Position numbers and translations under genes: made by a program. 64,000 nucleotides of DNA from Tenuifilaceae bacterium CYCD (GTDB lineage: Bacteria > Bacteroidota > Bacteroidia > Bacteroidales > Tenuifilaceae), in contig AP027304.1 in assembly GCA_036322835.1 (NCBI GenBank), positions 2,728,001 to 2,792,000 on the forward strand, read 5' to 3'. Under the pieces are notes generated by a model that did not search any database, was not told the DNA's origin, and was given only the letters and a program-made list of their open reading frames with translations. This document shows positions 45,410-54,750 of this stretch, piece after piece. The first letter of the stretch is position 1. Every line of letters starts with the position of its first letter.

Positions 45410-46330
45410 TTATTTATTCTGAGAAGATTTTTCTTTTTTCAAATATTGAATTTTTTTATACCACATGTTTTCCTTTATCTTTGCTATTTCATTTTTTTCA
45501 CTTAGTCTATAGTACGTTTGTATACGTTCGTCATAATCTTTTTTCTGTTGTGCAATGTAATAATTTACAGAACCTTTTCTGTCCAAAACATACATATCTC
45601 TAAAGAAACTAGCAGAAACATTATTTCTATCAAAAGTCTCAATAGTAAGTGCAGTATCTGGTGCTATGTTATAACTGTATAGGTCGCTATTTAAGAAATA
45701 ATTAATAAGTTTAATTCTAAATTTTTCTTTAGATAGTTCTGTTGAGTCTTTTGGAACATATCCATCTAACAAGGTATCAACGGTTTGTTCAATACGCAAT
45801 TTTACTTTGGAAGCCTTATTTTTTATGTAGGGAACTAGAGCAGGAGCAACTTGTTCTTTGAAAACTTTAAAAGCTTCTTCACTATACAGTTCTTTTGCTA
45901 CTTCCAAGTCTTCCGCAGATTTTACTTGGTCTTTAATTCTTTTTTCTACATAATTTTTAAATTCAATAGGGTAGCCTGCGGGTTCAATAATGAACATTTC
46001 GCCTAAGTTAGAATCCCCTATGTCATAAGTTAATATAAAAGGCTTTAAACATTTTTTTGTTTTGACAGCAACAAAGTAGTACCAATCAGAAGGGTCGTTT
46101 AAAGGCATTACTTTTATTTCTTTTATGTTTACAATCTGGTCTCCTTTCCATTCATTTGAAATAAGAAAAGAATTGAGTTTGTCGGTATAAAAATTATACC
46201 TAGATTGAGGAGGTTTTGTACCTTGTGTATTTACACGTTGTACTTGAGTTTTAAATGCTTCAGCATCAGATTGAGATTTTGCCTGATACGAAAATGCAAT
46301 TAATGCAATAATGAATAATAGTCTTTTCAT
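45410..46330 (-). CDS. Cassette gene: secreted protein of unknown function
   Basis: 306 residues with a signal peptide (LLFIIALIAFSYQAKSQS). The mature part has a beta-rich first half (KVMPLNDPSDWYYFVAVKT) and a long charged helical second half ending in a Lys-rich tail. I do not recognise it. It overlaps the stop of the PD-(D/E)XK-like gene by 4 bp (ATGA), so the two are translationally coupled within one cassette. Pairing a cytoplasmic nuclease-like protein with an exported one is unusual. Confidence 0.65.
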   Translation of the reverse strand: MKRLLFIIALIAFSYQAKSQSDAEAFKTQVQRVNTQGTKPPQSRYNFYTDKLNSFLISNEWKGDQIVNIKEIKVMPLNDPSDWYYFVAVKTKKCLKPFILTYDIGDSNLGEMFIIEPAGYPIEFKNYVEKRIKDQVKSAEDLEVAKELYSEEAFKVFKEQVAPALVPYIKNKASKVKLRIEQTVDTLLDGYVPKDSTELSKEKFRIKLINYFLNSDLYSYNIAPDTALTIETFDRNNVSASFFRDMYVLDRKGSVNYYIAQQKKDYDERIQTYYRLSEKNEIAKIKENMWYKKIQYLKKEKSSQNK

Positions 46331-46971
46331 GTTCTTAAGTTTTGAGAATTTAACAATATATTTTGAATCGTATCGTATCTGACTGTTTCAAAATCTTTTA
46401 TAATTAAATATATCGAATCCAAATCACTTAGTTGGTCTTGAATTCTTAGCAAATAAGGAATTATAGATGTAACTAAACAGTCCTCAATATCCAATATTTG
46501 CAAAAAAACACAATAATCAAAACTTAATTCATGATGGTAACTCGATAATTTTATTAAATCTTTTTTAAATTGTTTTTGACCATTCTTATGTTTTAGTGCT
46601 TTGGAAGTTTTTATCTCACAAGCAATCCTTTGTTGGTTCAGATTATTTTGTTGTTCATGCAATATTAAATCAGGATAAACTTGTCCAATATTAGAATGCC
46701 TATAAATAGAACCATCCTTCCTTATCTCACCGTTTATTATTAAATTCTGATAATCAAATTCCTCAGAAATCTTTCTCCATTGATGATAAAATTCATATGC
46801 AAACACCCTTTCTCCTATTTGAAAATTATTTATACCATATGGCCAAATTAAGTAATGGCTTTCAACTCTTAATAACGCAATCAAAAAGTCAATAAAGTAT
46901 TTTTCTCTATCGTCAACTTGATTTCTCCTATTAATCAATGTATCTAAATCTGAATTTCTAAGTTCTATCAT
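46327..46971 (-). CDS. Cassette gene: PD-(D/E)XK nuclease-like protein
   Basis: 214 residues, soluble. A PD-(D/E)XK active-site pattern is visible: P100-D101 in QVYPDLIL, then E119-x-K121 in IACEIKTSK after 17 residues, preceded by beta strands and followed by an amphipathic helix. This is typical of restriction-endonuclease-like and related defence nucleases. No methyltransferase lies in the cassette, so it is not a classical restriction-modification gene. It is the first gene of the cassette and starts 25 bp from the core of attC site 6. Confidence 0.65.
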   Translation of the reverse strand: MIELRNSDLDTLINRRNQVDDREKYFIDFLIALLRVESHYLIWPYGINNFQIGERVFAYEFYHQWRKISEEFDYQNLIINGEIRKDGSIYRHSNIGQVYPDLILHEQQNNLNQQRIACEIKTSKALKHKNGQKQFKKDLIKLSSYHHELSFDYCVFLQILDIEDCLVTSIIPYLLRIQDQLSDLDSIYLIIKDFETVRYDTIQNILLNSQNLRT

Positions 46972-46995
46972 GTATTTTTTGTCTTTTTTGCCTTG

Positions 46996-47126
46996 CAGCT
47001 AACGTTCCCGTGGTTTGGCACGCTGGGGAGTTAGCAGCGTCTTTATCCCACGTTAAACTTTTACTAAGTTACAAAAAACTTTCCTATCTGCAAATCAGCC
47101 CCAGTGGGTTAAACCACGTGTTAGCG
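46996..47126 (-). other. Integron attC site 6
   Basis: 131 bp, same subfamily as sites 1 and 4 (arms GTGGTTTGGCACGCTGGGG / CCCCAGTGGGTTAAACCAC). Left core GCAGCTAAC complements the right core of site 5; right core is GTTAGCGTTTC. Confidence 0.88.
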
Positions 47127-47321
47127 TTTCGTTGTTTATTCTAAAATATTCCTTTTTATTTTAAATTTTTTAAAAAATGTCGGGTAGTTTAATCAGCCAG
47201 TTTATTGACCTTTTGGATTTAAGACTTATTTTCGAACTACTTTATGGTAGTTCTTTTCCTGTTATCTTAAAAACAAGGTACAAAATGAAATATAATAGTT
47301 TCATTTTGTACCTTGACACAA

Positions 47322-48239
47322 TTAATCCTTGAGGCAACGAATTGAAAACCCATCAACTTTATCACCCTCACCTCTGCCAACTATAGCATTAGTGTTAACT
47401 AAATAACGAGTCCAAGCACCTTCAGTGTTGAATTCGGTAGAACTCCACCAGACACCAAGGTCACCTAGGGAATAAAACGCTCCATTATCCATGCGTCCTG
47501 CTCCAGGAAGGGCTGTAAAACCATTCTCGTTGGTTGCTCCGGTGTTGGGGGTATTCCAGCCTGTAATTGATTTTAATTTACCCCCAGCCACGCTTTCACC
47601 GCCAAGGAAATCTATTAAAGTTTTCCACTCTGCATCGCTAGGAACATGCCAGCCTGTTGGGCATAGTTTACCAGTTTTCACCGCATTCCAGTTATATAAG
47701 GCGCCATAAGTAGTACCATTTGCAGAACTATTATTGTAGTTACAATAGGCTCCTGCGATTTGAGTAACCCACGCCTCTGCATCTGTAATATTGGGTATAT
47801 CAGAGCCATCATTGTAATGAGTAGTTTTTAAGTTTTCTTTCATCCAAACCTGAGTTCCAATTACAACAGTATTGTAAACATTACCATCATAGTCAGTTAC
47901 CGTGCTTGTTGTTGGTGCCGTTACATTTATCTTTACGGTCTTACTCGCAGTGTTGTAATTTTCTATATCTGTTGGGATAAAATCAACCGTTAAATCCTGA
48001 TTGTCACCTACTTCTAGTTTCACGCCTATTGCAGGAGTATAAACAAAATTGCCAGGTACATCCGCAGTTGCATTCAACTGCGTAGCGCTTAATAATGTAC
48101 CATAAACGATATCTGCTGGATTTGCCCAAGTAATAACAGGATCCTTTTTGGTTGGGTCTTTCTCGCAACTAAACGTTAATATCAGAAAAAATGCCAATAA
48201 GAATAATTGAGAGATTAAAATTCTACTTTTCTTTTTCAT
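47322..48239 (-). CDS. Cassette gene: FISUMP-domain lipoprotein
   Basis: A 305-residue lipoprotein (lipobox LTFSC, Cys at about 25). An MBG/Ig-like beta domain (about 30-115) is followed by the Fibrobacter succinogenes major paralogous domain (about 118-305). That domain is recognised by DYDGNVYNTVVIGTQVWMKENL, YNWNAV, CPTGWHVPSDAEW and a final GFSIRCLKD. The domain is common on Bacteroidota surface proteins; its role is unknown. It is the only gene of a 1.3-kb cassette but leaves about 195 bp between its stop and attC site 6, longer than its neighbours. Confidence 0.88.
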   Translation of the reverse strand: MKKKSRILISQLFLLAFFLILTFSCEKDPTKKDPVITWANPADIVYGTLLSATQLNATADVPGNFVYTPAIGVKLEVGDNQDLTVDFIPTDIENYNTASKTVKINVTAPTTSTVTDYDGNVYNTVVIGTQVWMKENLKTTHYNDGSDIPNITDAEAWVTQIAGAYCNYNNSSANGTTYGALYNWNAVKTGKLCPTGWHVPSDAEWKTLIDFLGGESVAGGKLKSITGWNTPNTGATNENGFTALPGAGRMDNGAFYSLGDLGVWWSSTEFNTEGAWTRYLVNTNAIVGRGEGDKVDGFSIRCLKD

Positions 48240-48292
48240 TGCTTTTCAAATTTAAAGTTAATACTAATTTATGTTTTCTCTTGTCCAATGAA

Positions 48293-48422
48293 CGCTAACG
48301 GTTGAGTGTATGTGCCGTAAGGGATTGCGGAGTAGTTTCCTGTCCACCGAAACGAAAGTTTGAGCGGGCTACAATGCTTGAATACCCACTGAAACCCTTA
48401 TGGCATATACACTTTGTTGGCG
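48293..48422 (-). other. Integron attC site 7
   Basis: 130 bp, a different subfamily: arms GTGTATGTGCCGTAAGGG / CCCTTATGGCATATACAC, centre ATTGCGGAGTAG. Left core AACGCTAAC complements site 6. Right core is GTTGGCG, a variant with G at the second purine, matched by CGCCAAC in site 8. Confidence 0.87.
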
Positions 48423-48571
48423 TTTCGTTGTTTATTTTTCTCGTCATTTTCTTTCATTTTTGCCGCATCGTTTTTGTCTGCCGTGCGTTTGGGTAGGCAA
48501 GCTCTTTTGCAGGTTTTGGTTTTAGCGGGGGATTGTGTGACCTGCAAATGTGCTTGACTACGAAGCGTTGG

Positions 48572-49309
48572 CTATGTTGTTTTATAATTTTCCACAAATG
48601 TTTCAAACAAGCGTTTCATGGCTTCATAGTTTTTTCTTTTCGATAGAGTTGTAATTTCAAAAGTCAGTAAATGTTCAATGTCTTTCTGTGAGAGATAATT
48701 ACCATGTATTAGGATTTCTCGAATCTGGTCTAAATCATCGTAATATTGTCGTTTTTCGGGGTCGTGATTTTCGATTAAGAATTTTGAAAGGCATTCTTCA
48801 ATTATTGGATTTGAATGACTTTGTATCTCGTCAATATTCCTGATTACTTCACTGATTTTTGTGTCAATAATCGCTTTATCATTGAAGAAAATCCTGCCAT
48901 TGCTATGAGCAGCGTCATTTCTTGATTTTACGCTGGCTGTATAATTTCCGATTTGTGAATTATCGCAACCTACAAGTTTTAAGAATCGTATGAAATTGCT
49001 TTCTCCTAACTCAACAAAGGCAAAAGGAGTTGTAGCATTGCAAAGGAGTTTTTCAAAATCCTTGCTAAAACCGACCATTGCTTTTTCAAAATCTGTTTTT
49101 CGGTTCTCTTTAATCTGCCAGACCTCGAAATACACAAAGCTCATGTACAGCATGTGAAAAGCAATAAAGGCAAAAGGATATTTTGCATTATTGTAATTAC
49201 TCTCAAAACTTTCCCAAAGGAAATTTATATAATCTTGCTCGTCTCTGGTTTTATAGGAGTTCGGCAAATATTCCAGTATGTCGATTGCATTTGCCATTAT
49301 TCTTCCCAA
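48572..49309 (-). CDS. Cassette gene: HEPN-like protein in a type I restriction-modification operon
   Basis: A 245-residue helical soluble protein. The motif SRNDAAHSNGR (R130-x4-H135) matches the RxxxxH active site of HEPN ribonucleases, set between long helices as in that fold. It overlaps the end of the methyltransferase/specificity gene by 13 bp and is the last gene of the operon. HEPN proteins often act as RNA-cutting toxins or abortive-infection effectors. In this position it could be a second line of defence if restriction fails, but this is inference. The family (MAE_18760-like or other) cannot be settled by eye. Confidence 0.68.
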   Translation of the reverse strand: MGRIMANAIDILEYLPNSYKTRDEQDYINFLWESFESNYNNAKYPFAFIAFHMLYMSFVYFEVWQIKENRKTDFEKAMVGFSKDFEKLLCNATTPFAFVELGESNFIRFLKLVGCDNSQIGNYTASVKSRNDAAHSNGRIFFNDKAIIDTKISEVIRNIDEIQSHSNPIIEECLSKFLIENHDPEKRQYYDDLDQIREILIHGNYLSQKDIEHLLTFEITTLSKRKNYEAMKRLFETFVENYKTT

Positions 49310-51801
49310 AGTTTATTGATTTCGTCTTTTATTTTTTGCTCGTATATTTTAACCAGTTCTTTGGTTGCGTTGACCAGTTGTTGCTCTTTTTCGATTTGAA
49401 CTACAATTGAATTTTGTTCTTCAACTGGAATTATGGGTATTTGAACAATTTCAACTGTTTTAAAACTCAGAGCCGGCATAGCACCACCAGCAGTAATTCT
49501 TTTAAAATAAGATTGAACATATTCTGAAGTAAGATAATAGTAAAGAAAATCATTTGTGATATTCTCAATTGGTGTAACTTTAAAAAGATTGTTTGCTAAT
49601 ACACCGTCAAAACCTCTTCCTACATATCCAGCAGACGCACCATATCTTACAACTACCACCTCATTTTTTCTAATATATTTATTTTTCGATAGTTCCTTTG
49701 GTATATATCTAAAATCATCAGAATTTTGAGTGTAATTCTCAATTCTCAAAAAAACATCATAATCCTCAACATATTCTTTACTCTGTAATTCCAAATCAAC
49801 CTGAATGCCTTGTGAAAAATCACATACAGAACCCAACTCCACCATTTCCCATTCGGGTTTAATATCAATTTGGGGTTTGTAATTTTCTACTACCTGCTTT
49901 GCGCCGGCTATAATTTTCTCGAATTTCGCTATTTTATTTAATATCTCATATTGAATTGAAAGCGGAGGTAATGGGATTCTAAAAGAGTATAAGAATTCAG
50001 CTTTCAAGTTTTTAATATTTGCTCCGGCAATAATATTATTTAAATGATTATTAAATCTTTCACCTCTTAAGTTTTGAAATAGAAATTCTGGAAGTACTTG
50101 TTCGTTACATCTAATTGCACCCATGAAGCCCCCAAAATAATAATCAATATCTTGTTCTACAAAGGCTGTTTTCCCAATATGTTCAGCACTTCCTGAAGCG
50201 GTGCAAATAAAAATATCTTTTGCTTTCAATTTTTGTTTATCGGAAAGCTTAAGGTTTTTTGAAATTAATTTTACATCATTAAAATCAATATTTCCACTAT
50301 CCAATTTAATATTATTGGCTCTTAACACCTTGTACCCATCTTCTTCTACCTCATCTTCTTTTGAATATGTCACCCCTCTGATTAATTCACATAATTCGCT
50401 TAAAGAAACCATTTCAAATTTGCCATTATGCCTGTGATTTGTTTCTTTGTATCTATCCCCGTTAAGATTAAAATCTCCGTTTTCAATTATTCTGCTTTTT
50501 TCAACAACAATTGAATTAAAAGGCAAATCTTCAAAATTTATCAACGAAAAATCATTGTTGCGAATAGCTGTAATGTATTGATTTATAAAATTTGTAGCAT
50601 CAGGCAAATCACTTGTACTAAGTTCTTTTCTTTGCGCCCCCAGACTGTACCCATCATTCTCAATTTTTGCGAAAAGGATTTTATCGTTTTTTTTTGCAAG
50701 TGTCTTATCTAATAAAAGAATGGAAGTTTTCACTCCGCTGTATGGCTGGAAAAGACCGGCTGGCAGACTTACAACTCCATATAGAAAGTTTTTTTCAACC
50801 AGCAATTTCCGCAATGCTTTGTAAGCTGTGGCACTTTGAAAAATAATACCTTCGGGAACAATCACTGCTGCACGTCCGGTTGTCGGGTTAATATGTTCCA
50901 TAATGTAATCCACAAAAAGCACCTCACTACGGTTTGCCTGCATGGCAAATTTCTTATGCGGGCGGATACCTCCTTTTGGTGTCATAAATGGCGGATTAGC
51001 CATGATAATGTCAAAAGTATCACCCCAACGGTCGGTGCTGGTCAGGGTATCGTATTCGTATATTTTTGGTGTGGTAAAACCATGCAGATACATATTTACC
51101 AAACTCAAACGCACCATTTCGGAAGAAATGTCGTAACCCACAAAGTTGTTGATTAGCTTTTTTCGTTCATCGGGCGTAAGTAAATCGCCTTTGTTCTTTT
51201 TTGTGTTTTCGTTCAGTATGTGTTTGTACGAAGAAATTAAAAAGCCGGCAGTGCCACAGGCAGGGTCGCAAATGCTTTCATCTTTTTTGGGCTGCATAAT
51301 GGCAACCATAAAATCAATGATATGGCGGGGTGTACGAAATTGACCTGCATCACCCTGACTGCCTAAAACTGATAACAGGTACTCAAAAGCATCGCCCAGT
51401 TTTTCGCTGTGGTCGTAATGAAATTCATTGATAACTTTCAGAAACATTTTCAAGGTTTCCGGGTCGCGGTAAGGCAGATATGCGTTTTTAAAAATATCTC
51501 TGAAAAGTTGTGGTATGTTTGGGTTTTGGTTGAGTTTTACAATGGCTTCTCCGTAGAGTGCCAACATTTCAAAACCGCCCAATTTCGGGTCGAATATTTT
51601 TGTCCAGCTGTATTTTTCGTAATCGCCTGAAAAAAAAGTAGCTTCTCCACCAAATTCCATTGCTTCCTTATCCATGTCGTCCATGAATTTGTATATCATG
51701 GCAATGGTAATTTGCTCCACCTGACTTTGTGGGTTTGGCAACTTTCCTACTAAAATGTCTCTTGCAGTATCAATCCTGCGTTTTGTTTCTTGGTCTAACA
51801 T
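49297..51801 (-). CDS. Type I restriction-modification methyltransferase fused to specificity subunit (HsdM-HsdS)
   Basis: 834 residues. The N-terminal half is an N6-adenine methyltransferase (about 1-430) with the SAM motif DPACGTAG at 179-186 and catalytic NPPF at 269-272. The C-terminal half is an HsdS-like specificity region with two target-recognition domains (about 455-630 and 650-834). Each begins with a (F/W)EMVxLxxxCx motif and ends in a helix carrying (L/I)xxQxxI. The single protein should both bind the two-part target and methylate adenine. It starts 1 bp after the HsdR stop, in an R-MS-HEPN operon. Confidence 0.9.
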   Translation of the reverse strand: MLDQETKRRIDTARDILVGKLPNPQSQVEQITIAMIYKFMDDMDKEAMEFGGEATFFSGDYEKYSWTKIFDPKLGGFEMLALYGEAIVKLNQNPNIPQLFRDIFKNAYLPYRDPETLKMFLKVINEFHYDHSEKLGDAFEYLLSVLGSQGDAGQFRTPRHIIDFMVAIMQPKKDESICDPACGTAGFLISSYKHILNENTKKNKGDLLTPDERKKLINNFVGYDISSEMVRLSLVNMYLHGFTTPKIYEYDTLTSTDRWGDTFDIIMANPPFMTPKGGIRPHKKFAMQANRSEVLFVDYIMEHINPTTGRAAVIVPEGIIFQSATAYKALRKLLVEKNFLYGVVSLPAGLFQPYSGVKTSILLLDKTLAKKNDKILFAKIENDGYSLGAQRKELSTSDLPDATNFINQYITAIRNNDFSLINFEDLPFNSIVVEKSRIIENGDFNLNGDRYKETNHRHNGKFEMVSLSELCELIRGVTYSKEDEVEEDGYKVLRANNIKLDSGNIDFNDVKLISKNLKLSDKQKLKAKDIFICTASGSAEHIGKTAFVEQDIDYYFGGFMGAIRCNEQVLPEFLFQNLRGERFNNHLNNIIAGANIKNLKAEFLYSFRIPLPPLSIQYEILNKIAKFEKIIAGAKQVVENYKPQIDIKPEWEMVELGSVCDFSQGIQVDLELQSKEYVEDYDVFLRIENYTQNSDDFRYIPKELSKNKYIRKNEVVVVRYGASAGYVGRGFDGVLANNLFKVTPIENITNDFLYYYLTSEYVQSYFKRITAGGAMPALSFKTVEIVQIPIIPVEEQNSIVVQIEKEQQLVNATKELVKIYEQKIKDEINKLWEE

Positions 51802-54333
51802 TTATGCAACAAATTTATTTAGTGATACATTATCTTTTATGTACTCAGGTATCGCAAATCGCAATTCTGGCGGCAACTTTCTGAACACATCACCATTTGG
51901 ATTGGTGTTTAATAATGCATATTTTTTATTTTCAATTATGTCTCTGAACTCAGAGTCGGTAATGTAACTTTTAAAATAATCCCTTGCGAAAGTGAAGTAT
52001 TCCTCAGGGGGCAAATAACGGCTATCAAATTTTTCAAATTCCTCGTCAAGCAACTCGTCCTTAGATTTAAAATATGGAATAAAGCCAAAGATTTTTTCAA
52101 TGATTTCCCGCAATGATAAACGCCTGTCAATTTTTATGGCATTCCGCAATTTGCTTATATTGTAATACTCCTCCGGCTTATCAAAAATTTGACTGATAAT
52201 GTATTGTTCTATTGCATCAAAATCCTTTTGCTGAACTAATTCCTTAATTTTGTCATCCTCTTTTACTTTATCTTCGAATTTCTCAAAATACATTCGGTCA
52301 ATCTTCATTCCTTCAAGTCCAATTTCATTGACTGTAAAGGTTTTTAAAGGGTCGTGTCTTGTGCTGTCGTATTCGTTAACAACATAACCGCCTCCGCCAC
52401 CGCCTTCGGTTGAAGTTCCTTTTGGAGGTAACTTTAAAACTTCATCGTAATTGAATTTTTCCTCAAAATACTCGCAGTTTGCAAAGAAGTCAAAAAGTTT
52501 AAACCTCGACTTTTGCAGGTTTTCTTCCGGTATGTTTTCGATTAAACTTTTATCTTTCAAAACCTCTTTATTCGCAAAATTGAATTTTCTTGTTCCTCTG
52601 CCTTTGATTTGAATAAAGTCGGTTGGTGAGAAAATTGGTCGCATCAAACACACATTTAAAATATCAGGGCAATCATAACCTGTTGTCATCATGCCAACTG
52701 TAACACATACACGGGTTTTGCTTGTCTGGTATAAATCGTGAAAGTTGCCTTTGCCGCCTAAACGATTGTTAGTAAAGTTAATCGTCAATTGCTGTGCATC
52801 TGGTATCCAAGAGGTAACTTGCATTGCAAAATCAGATTGATATTTATCCGGAAACATCTTGTCGGCAAATTCATTCAGAATTTGCGTGATTTTAGCAGCG
52901 TGATTTTGACTTACACAAAATAAAATTGACTTGCCAATTTCACCAGAAATTGGGTCTTTATAAGAGTTCTCTAAAAATGTTTTGCAAAAAATGCGGTTCG
53001 TGTTTTCGGAAAACAATTTCTTTTCAAAATCACGTTGAGAAAAAGTTGTTGAAGTTTCTTCGCCATCATCGTCAGTTATTTCAACCGTATAACCCTCATC
53101 GCTTAAAAGCTGTGTGGTGATTTCTGTTCGTGCATCCACAACACAAGGATTTACCAGAAAACCATCTATCACGCCATGTAAAAGACTGTACTGATAAGTC
53201 GGCTTTCCATCTTCACAACCAAAGGTCGTGTAGGTGTCTAAAAGCATTCTTCTTTCTAACTCTCTTGGGTCTTTTTCGCTTAATTCTCCGGCATTTATTT
53301 TCTTTAAATAGTCTTTTGGCGTAGCTGTTAATCCTAACTTGTAACCAATAAAATATTCAAAAACAGCTCTGCTGTTACCTCCGATACTTCTGTGTGCTTC
53401 ATCAGAAATTACGAGGTCAAAGTCAGTGGGAGAGAAAATTCGTTTGTATTTGTTTTTGAAAAGAAATGATTGCACTGTCGAAACAACAATTTCTGCTTGT
53501 CGCCAGTCATCCTTGTTTTCTTTGTAAATACTGCATTTATAATCAGTTCTTAGATATTCCTTAAAAGCTTTATCAGCCTGGTCTTCTAATTCCAAACGGT
53601 CAACCAAAAATAAAACCCGTCTTGCGTTTCCTGTACGCAAAAACAATTTTATAACTGCTGCTGAAGTTAAAGTTTTGCCAGTACCGGTTGCCATCTCAAA
53701 TAAAAAACGGTCTTTACCTGATTTTACTTCTTCCTGTATCCGTTCTATGGCTCTAACCTGATACTTACGCAAGAACCTTAATTTATTTTCTTCAATAAAT
53801 GCACTGCGTTGTGATTCATCGATATATCTCGGGTCGCTGGCGTAGTCTGGTTTTTGAGTTTTTACAACGTAATCTTCTTTTACGGTTTCATTTACTAATG
53901 CCTCAGCATTTGGCTTAAATTCAGTATATCCGATTACGGTCTCAGGTTTTGGAAATGTTGCAATAATGTTTGGATTTCCTCTCTGTAAATCCCAGAAGTA
54001 ATGCAAATTACCATTTGAAAGAATTATGAATCTACAGTTTTGAGCTTGTGCGTATTTTCTGGCTTGTTCCTTTGCAAAGAGCGGGTTTATTTCTTCTTTC
54101 TTTGCTTCTAAAACAATGAAAGGAAAACCTTTGTCATCAAGTAACAGATAGTCAATGAAGCCATTTTTCGTTTTTTCAAAATCTTCCCCGAATTCATCTA
54201 ATTCGGTTTGAGTTAATTTGGTTTTATTCTCAAGTACAATGTTGGCTTTGCCTTCTTTAGAGTCAAAGAAACGCCATCCTGCTTCTTCAAGCAGTTTATT
54301 AATTTTTATTCTTGCTTTAGCTTCTTTTGACAT
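51802..54333 (-). CDS. hsdR: Type I restriction endonuclease subunit R (EcoEI-like)
   Basis: 843 residues. The N-terminal nuclease domain has D61 (FIDYLLL) and E76-A-K78 (VLEAKKE). The superfamily 2 helicase core has Walker A ATGTGKT at 215-221, DEAH at 311-314 and TATP, with later motifs RPIFSPTDFIQIKGRGTRKF. A C-terminal helical domain of about 200 residues resembles EcoEI_R_C and binds the methyltransferase. It is the ATP-dependent translocating and cutting subunit. It is first in the operon, with about 245 bp to the cassette boundary upstream, which may hold its own promoter. Confidence 0.92.
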   Translation of the reverse strand: MSKEAKARIKINKLLEEAGWRFFDSKEGKANIVLENKTKLTQTELDEFGEDFEKTKNGFIDYLLLDDKGFPFIVLEAKKEEINPLFAKEQARKYAQAQNCRFIILSNGNLHYFWDLQRGNPNIIATFPKPETVIGYTEFKPNAEALVNETVKEDYVVKTQKPDYASDPRYIDESQRSAFIEENKLRFLRKYQVRAIERIQEEVKSGKDRFLFEMATGTGKTLTSAAVIKLFLRTGNARRVLFLVDRLELEDQADKAFKEYLRTDYKCSIYKENKDDWRQAEIVVSTVQSFLFKNKYKRIFSPTDFDLVISDEAHRSIGGNSRAVFEYFIGYKLGLTATPKDYLKKINAGELSEKDPRELERRMLLDTYTTFGCEDGKPTYQYSLLHGVIDGFLVNPCVVDARTEITTQLLSDEGYTVEITDDDGEETSTTFSQRDFEKKLFSENTNRIFCKTFLENSYKDPISGEIGKSILFCVSQNHAAKITQILNEFADKMFPDKYQSDFAMQVTSWIPDAQQLTINFTNNRLGGKGNFHDLYQTSKTRVCVTVGMMTTGYDCPDILNVCLMRPIFSPTDFIQIKGRGTRKFNFANKEVLKDKSLIENIPEENLQKSRFKLFDFFANCEYFEEKFNYDEVLKLPPKGTSTEGGGGGGYVVNEYDSTRHDPLKTFTVNEIGLEGMKIDRMYFEKFEDKVKEDDKIKELVQQKDFDAIEQYIISQIFDKPEEYYNISKLRNAIKIDRRLSLREIIEKIFGFIPYFKSKDELLDEEFEKFDSRYLPPEEYFTFARDYFKSYITDSEFRDIIENKKYALLNTNPNGDVFRKLPPELRFAIPEYIKDNVSLNKFVA

Positions 54334-54579
54334 TACAATTCTGTTCTATTTTTATAATCACAAAGTTAATTTTAAATTCTCAATACCATTTTTCAAATAA
54401 GTCGCTGTCTTTCAGTAGAGCGTAGGCAAAATGAAGGCTCTTTTGGCTGCGAAGCGGTCGCCCGTGCGTTGGGGCAGCCAAATGTGCCTTTATGTGCGAT
54501 GGGTTTCCGTTTTCTTTGTCTTTATGCAGCAAAAATTCTTTTATCATTCTGTCGTCTGTTTCTGTCTTTTTACAATGAA

Positions 54580-54710
54580 CGCCAACGGCCGGCGGTATGA
54601 AATCGTTGGGGATTGCGGGCTACTTTCCTATCAAGTTACACCGAACTTGATGCGTGGAAGAATGCTTGATTAACCACTTAAACCCCAATGTTTTATACCG
54701 CGTGTTAGCA
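54580..54710 (-). other. Integron attC site 8
   Basis: 131 bp, subfamily of site 7: arms GGCGGTATGAAATCGTTGGGG / CCCCAATGTTTTATACCGC. Left core CGCCAAC pairs with the variant right core GTTGGCG of site 7. Right core is GTTAGCAGC. Confidence 0.88.
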
Positions 54711-54750
54711 GCTGAACTTATTCATATTCATTATTTTACAGTCTTTCAAA

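Noticed and set aside
48302-48496. 64-aa plus-strand frame overlapping attC site 7
   Set aside because: It translates the palindrome; orientation is opposite to all cassette genes.
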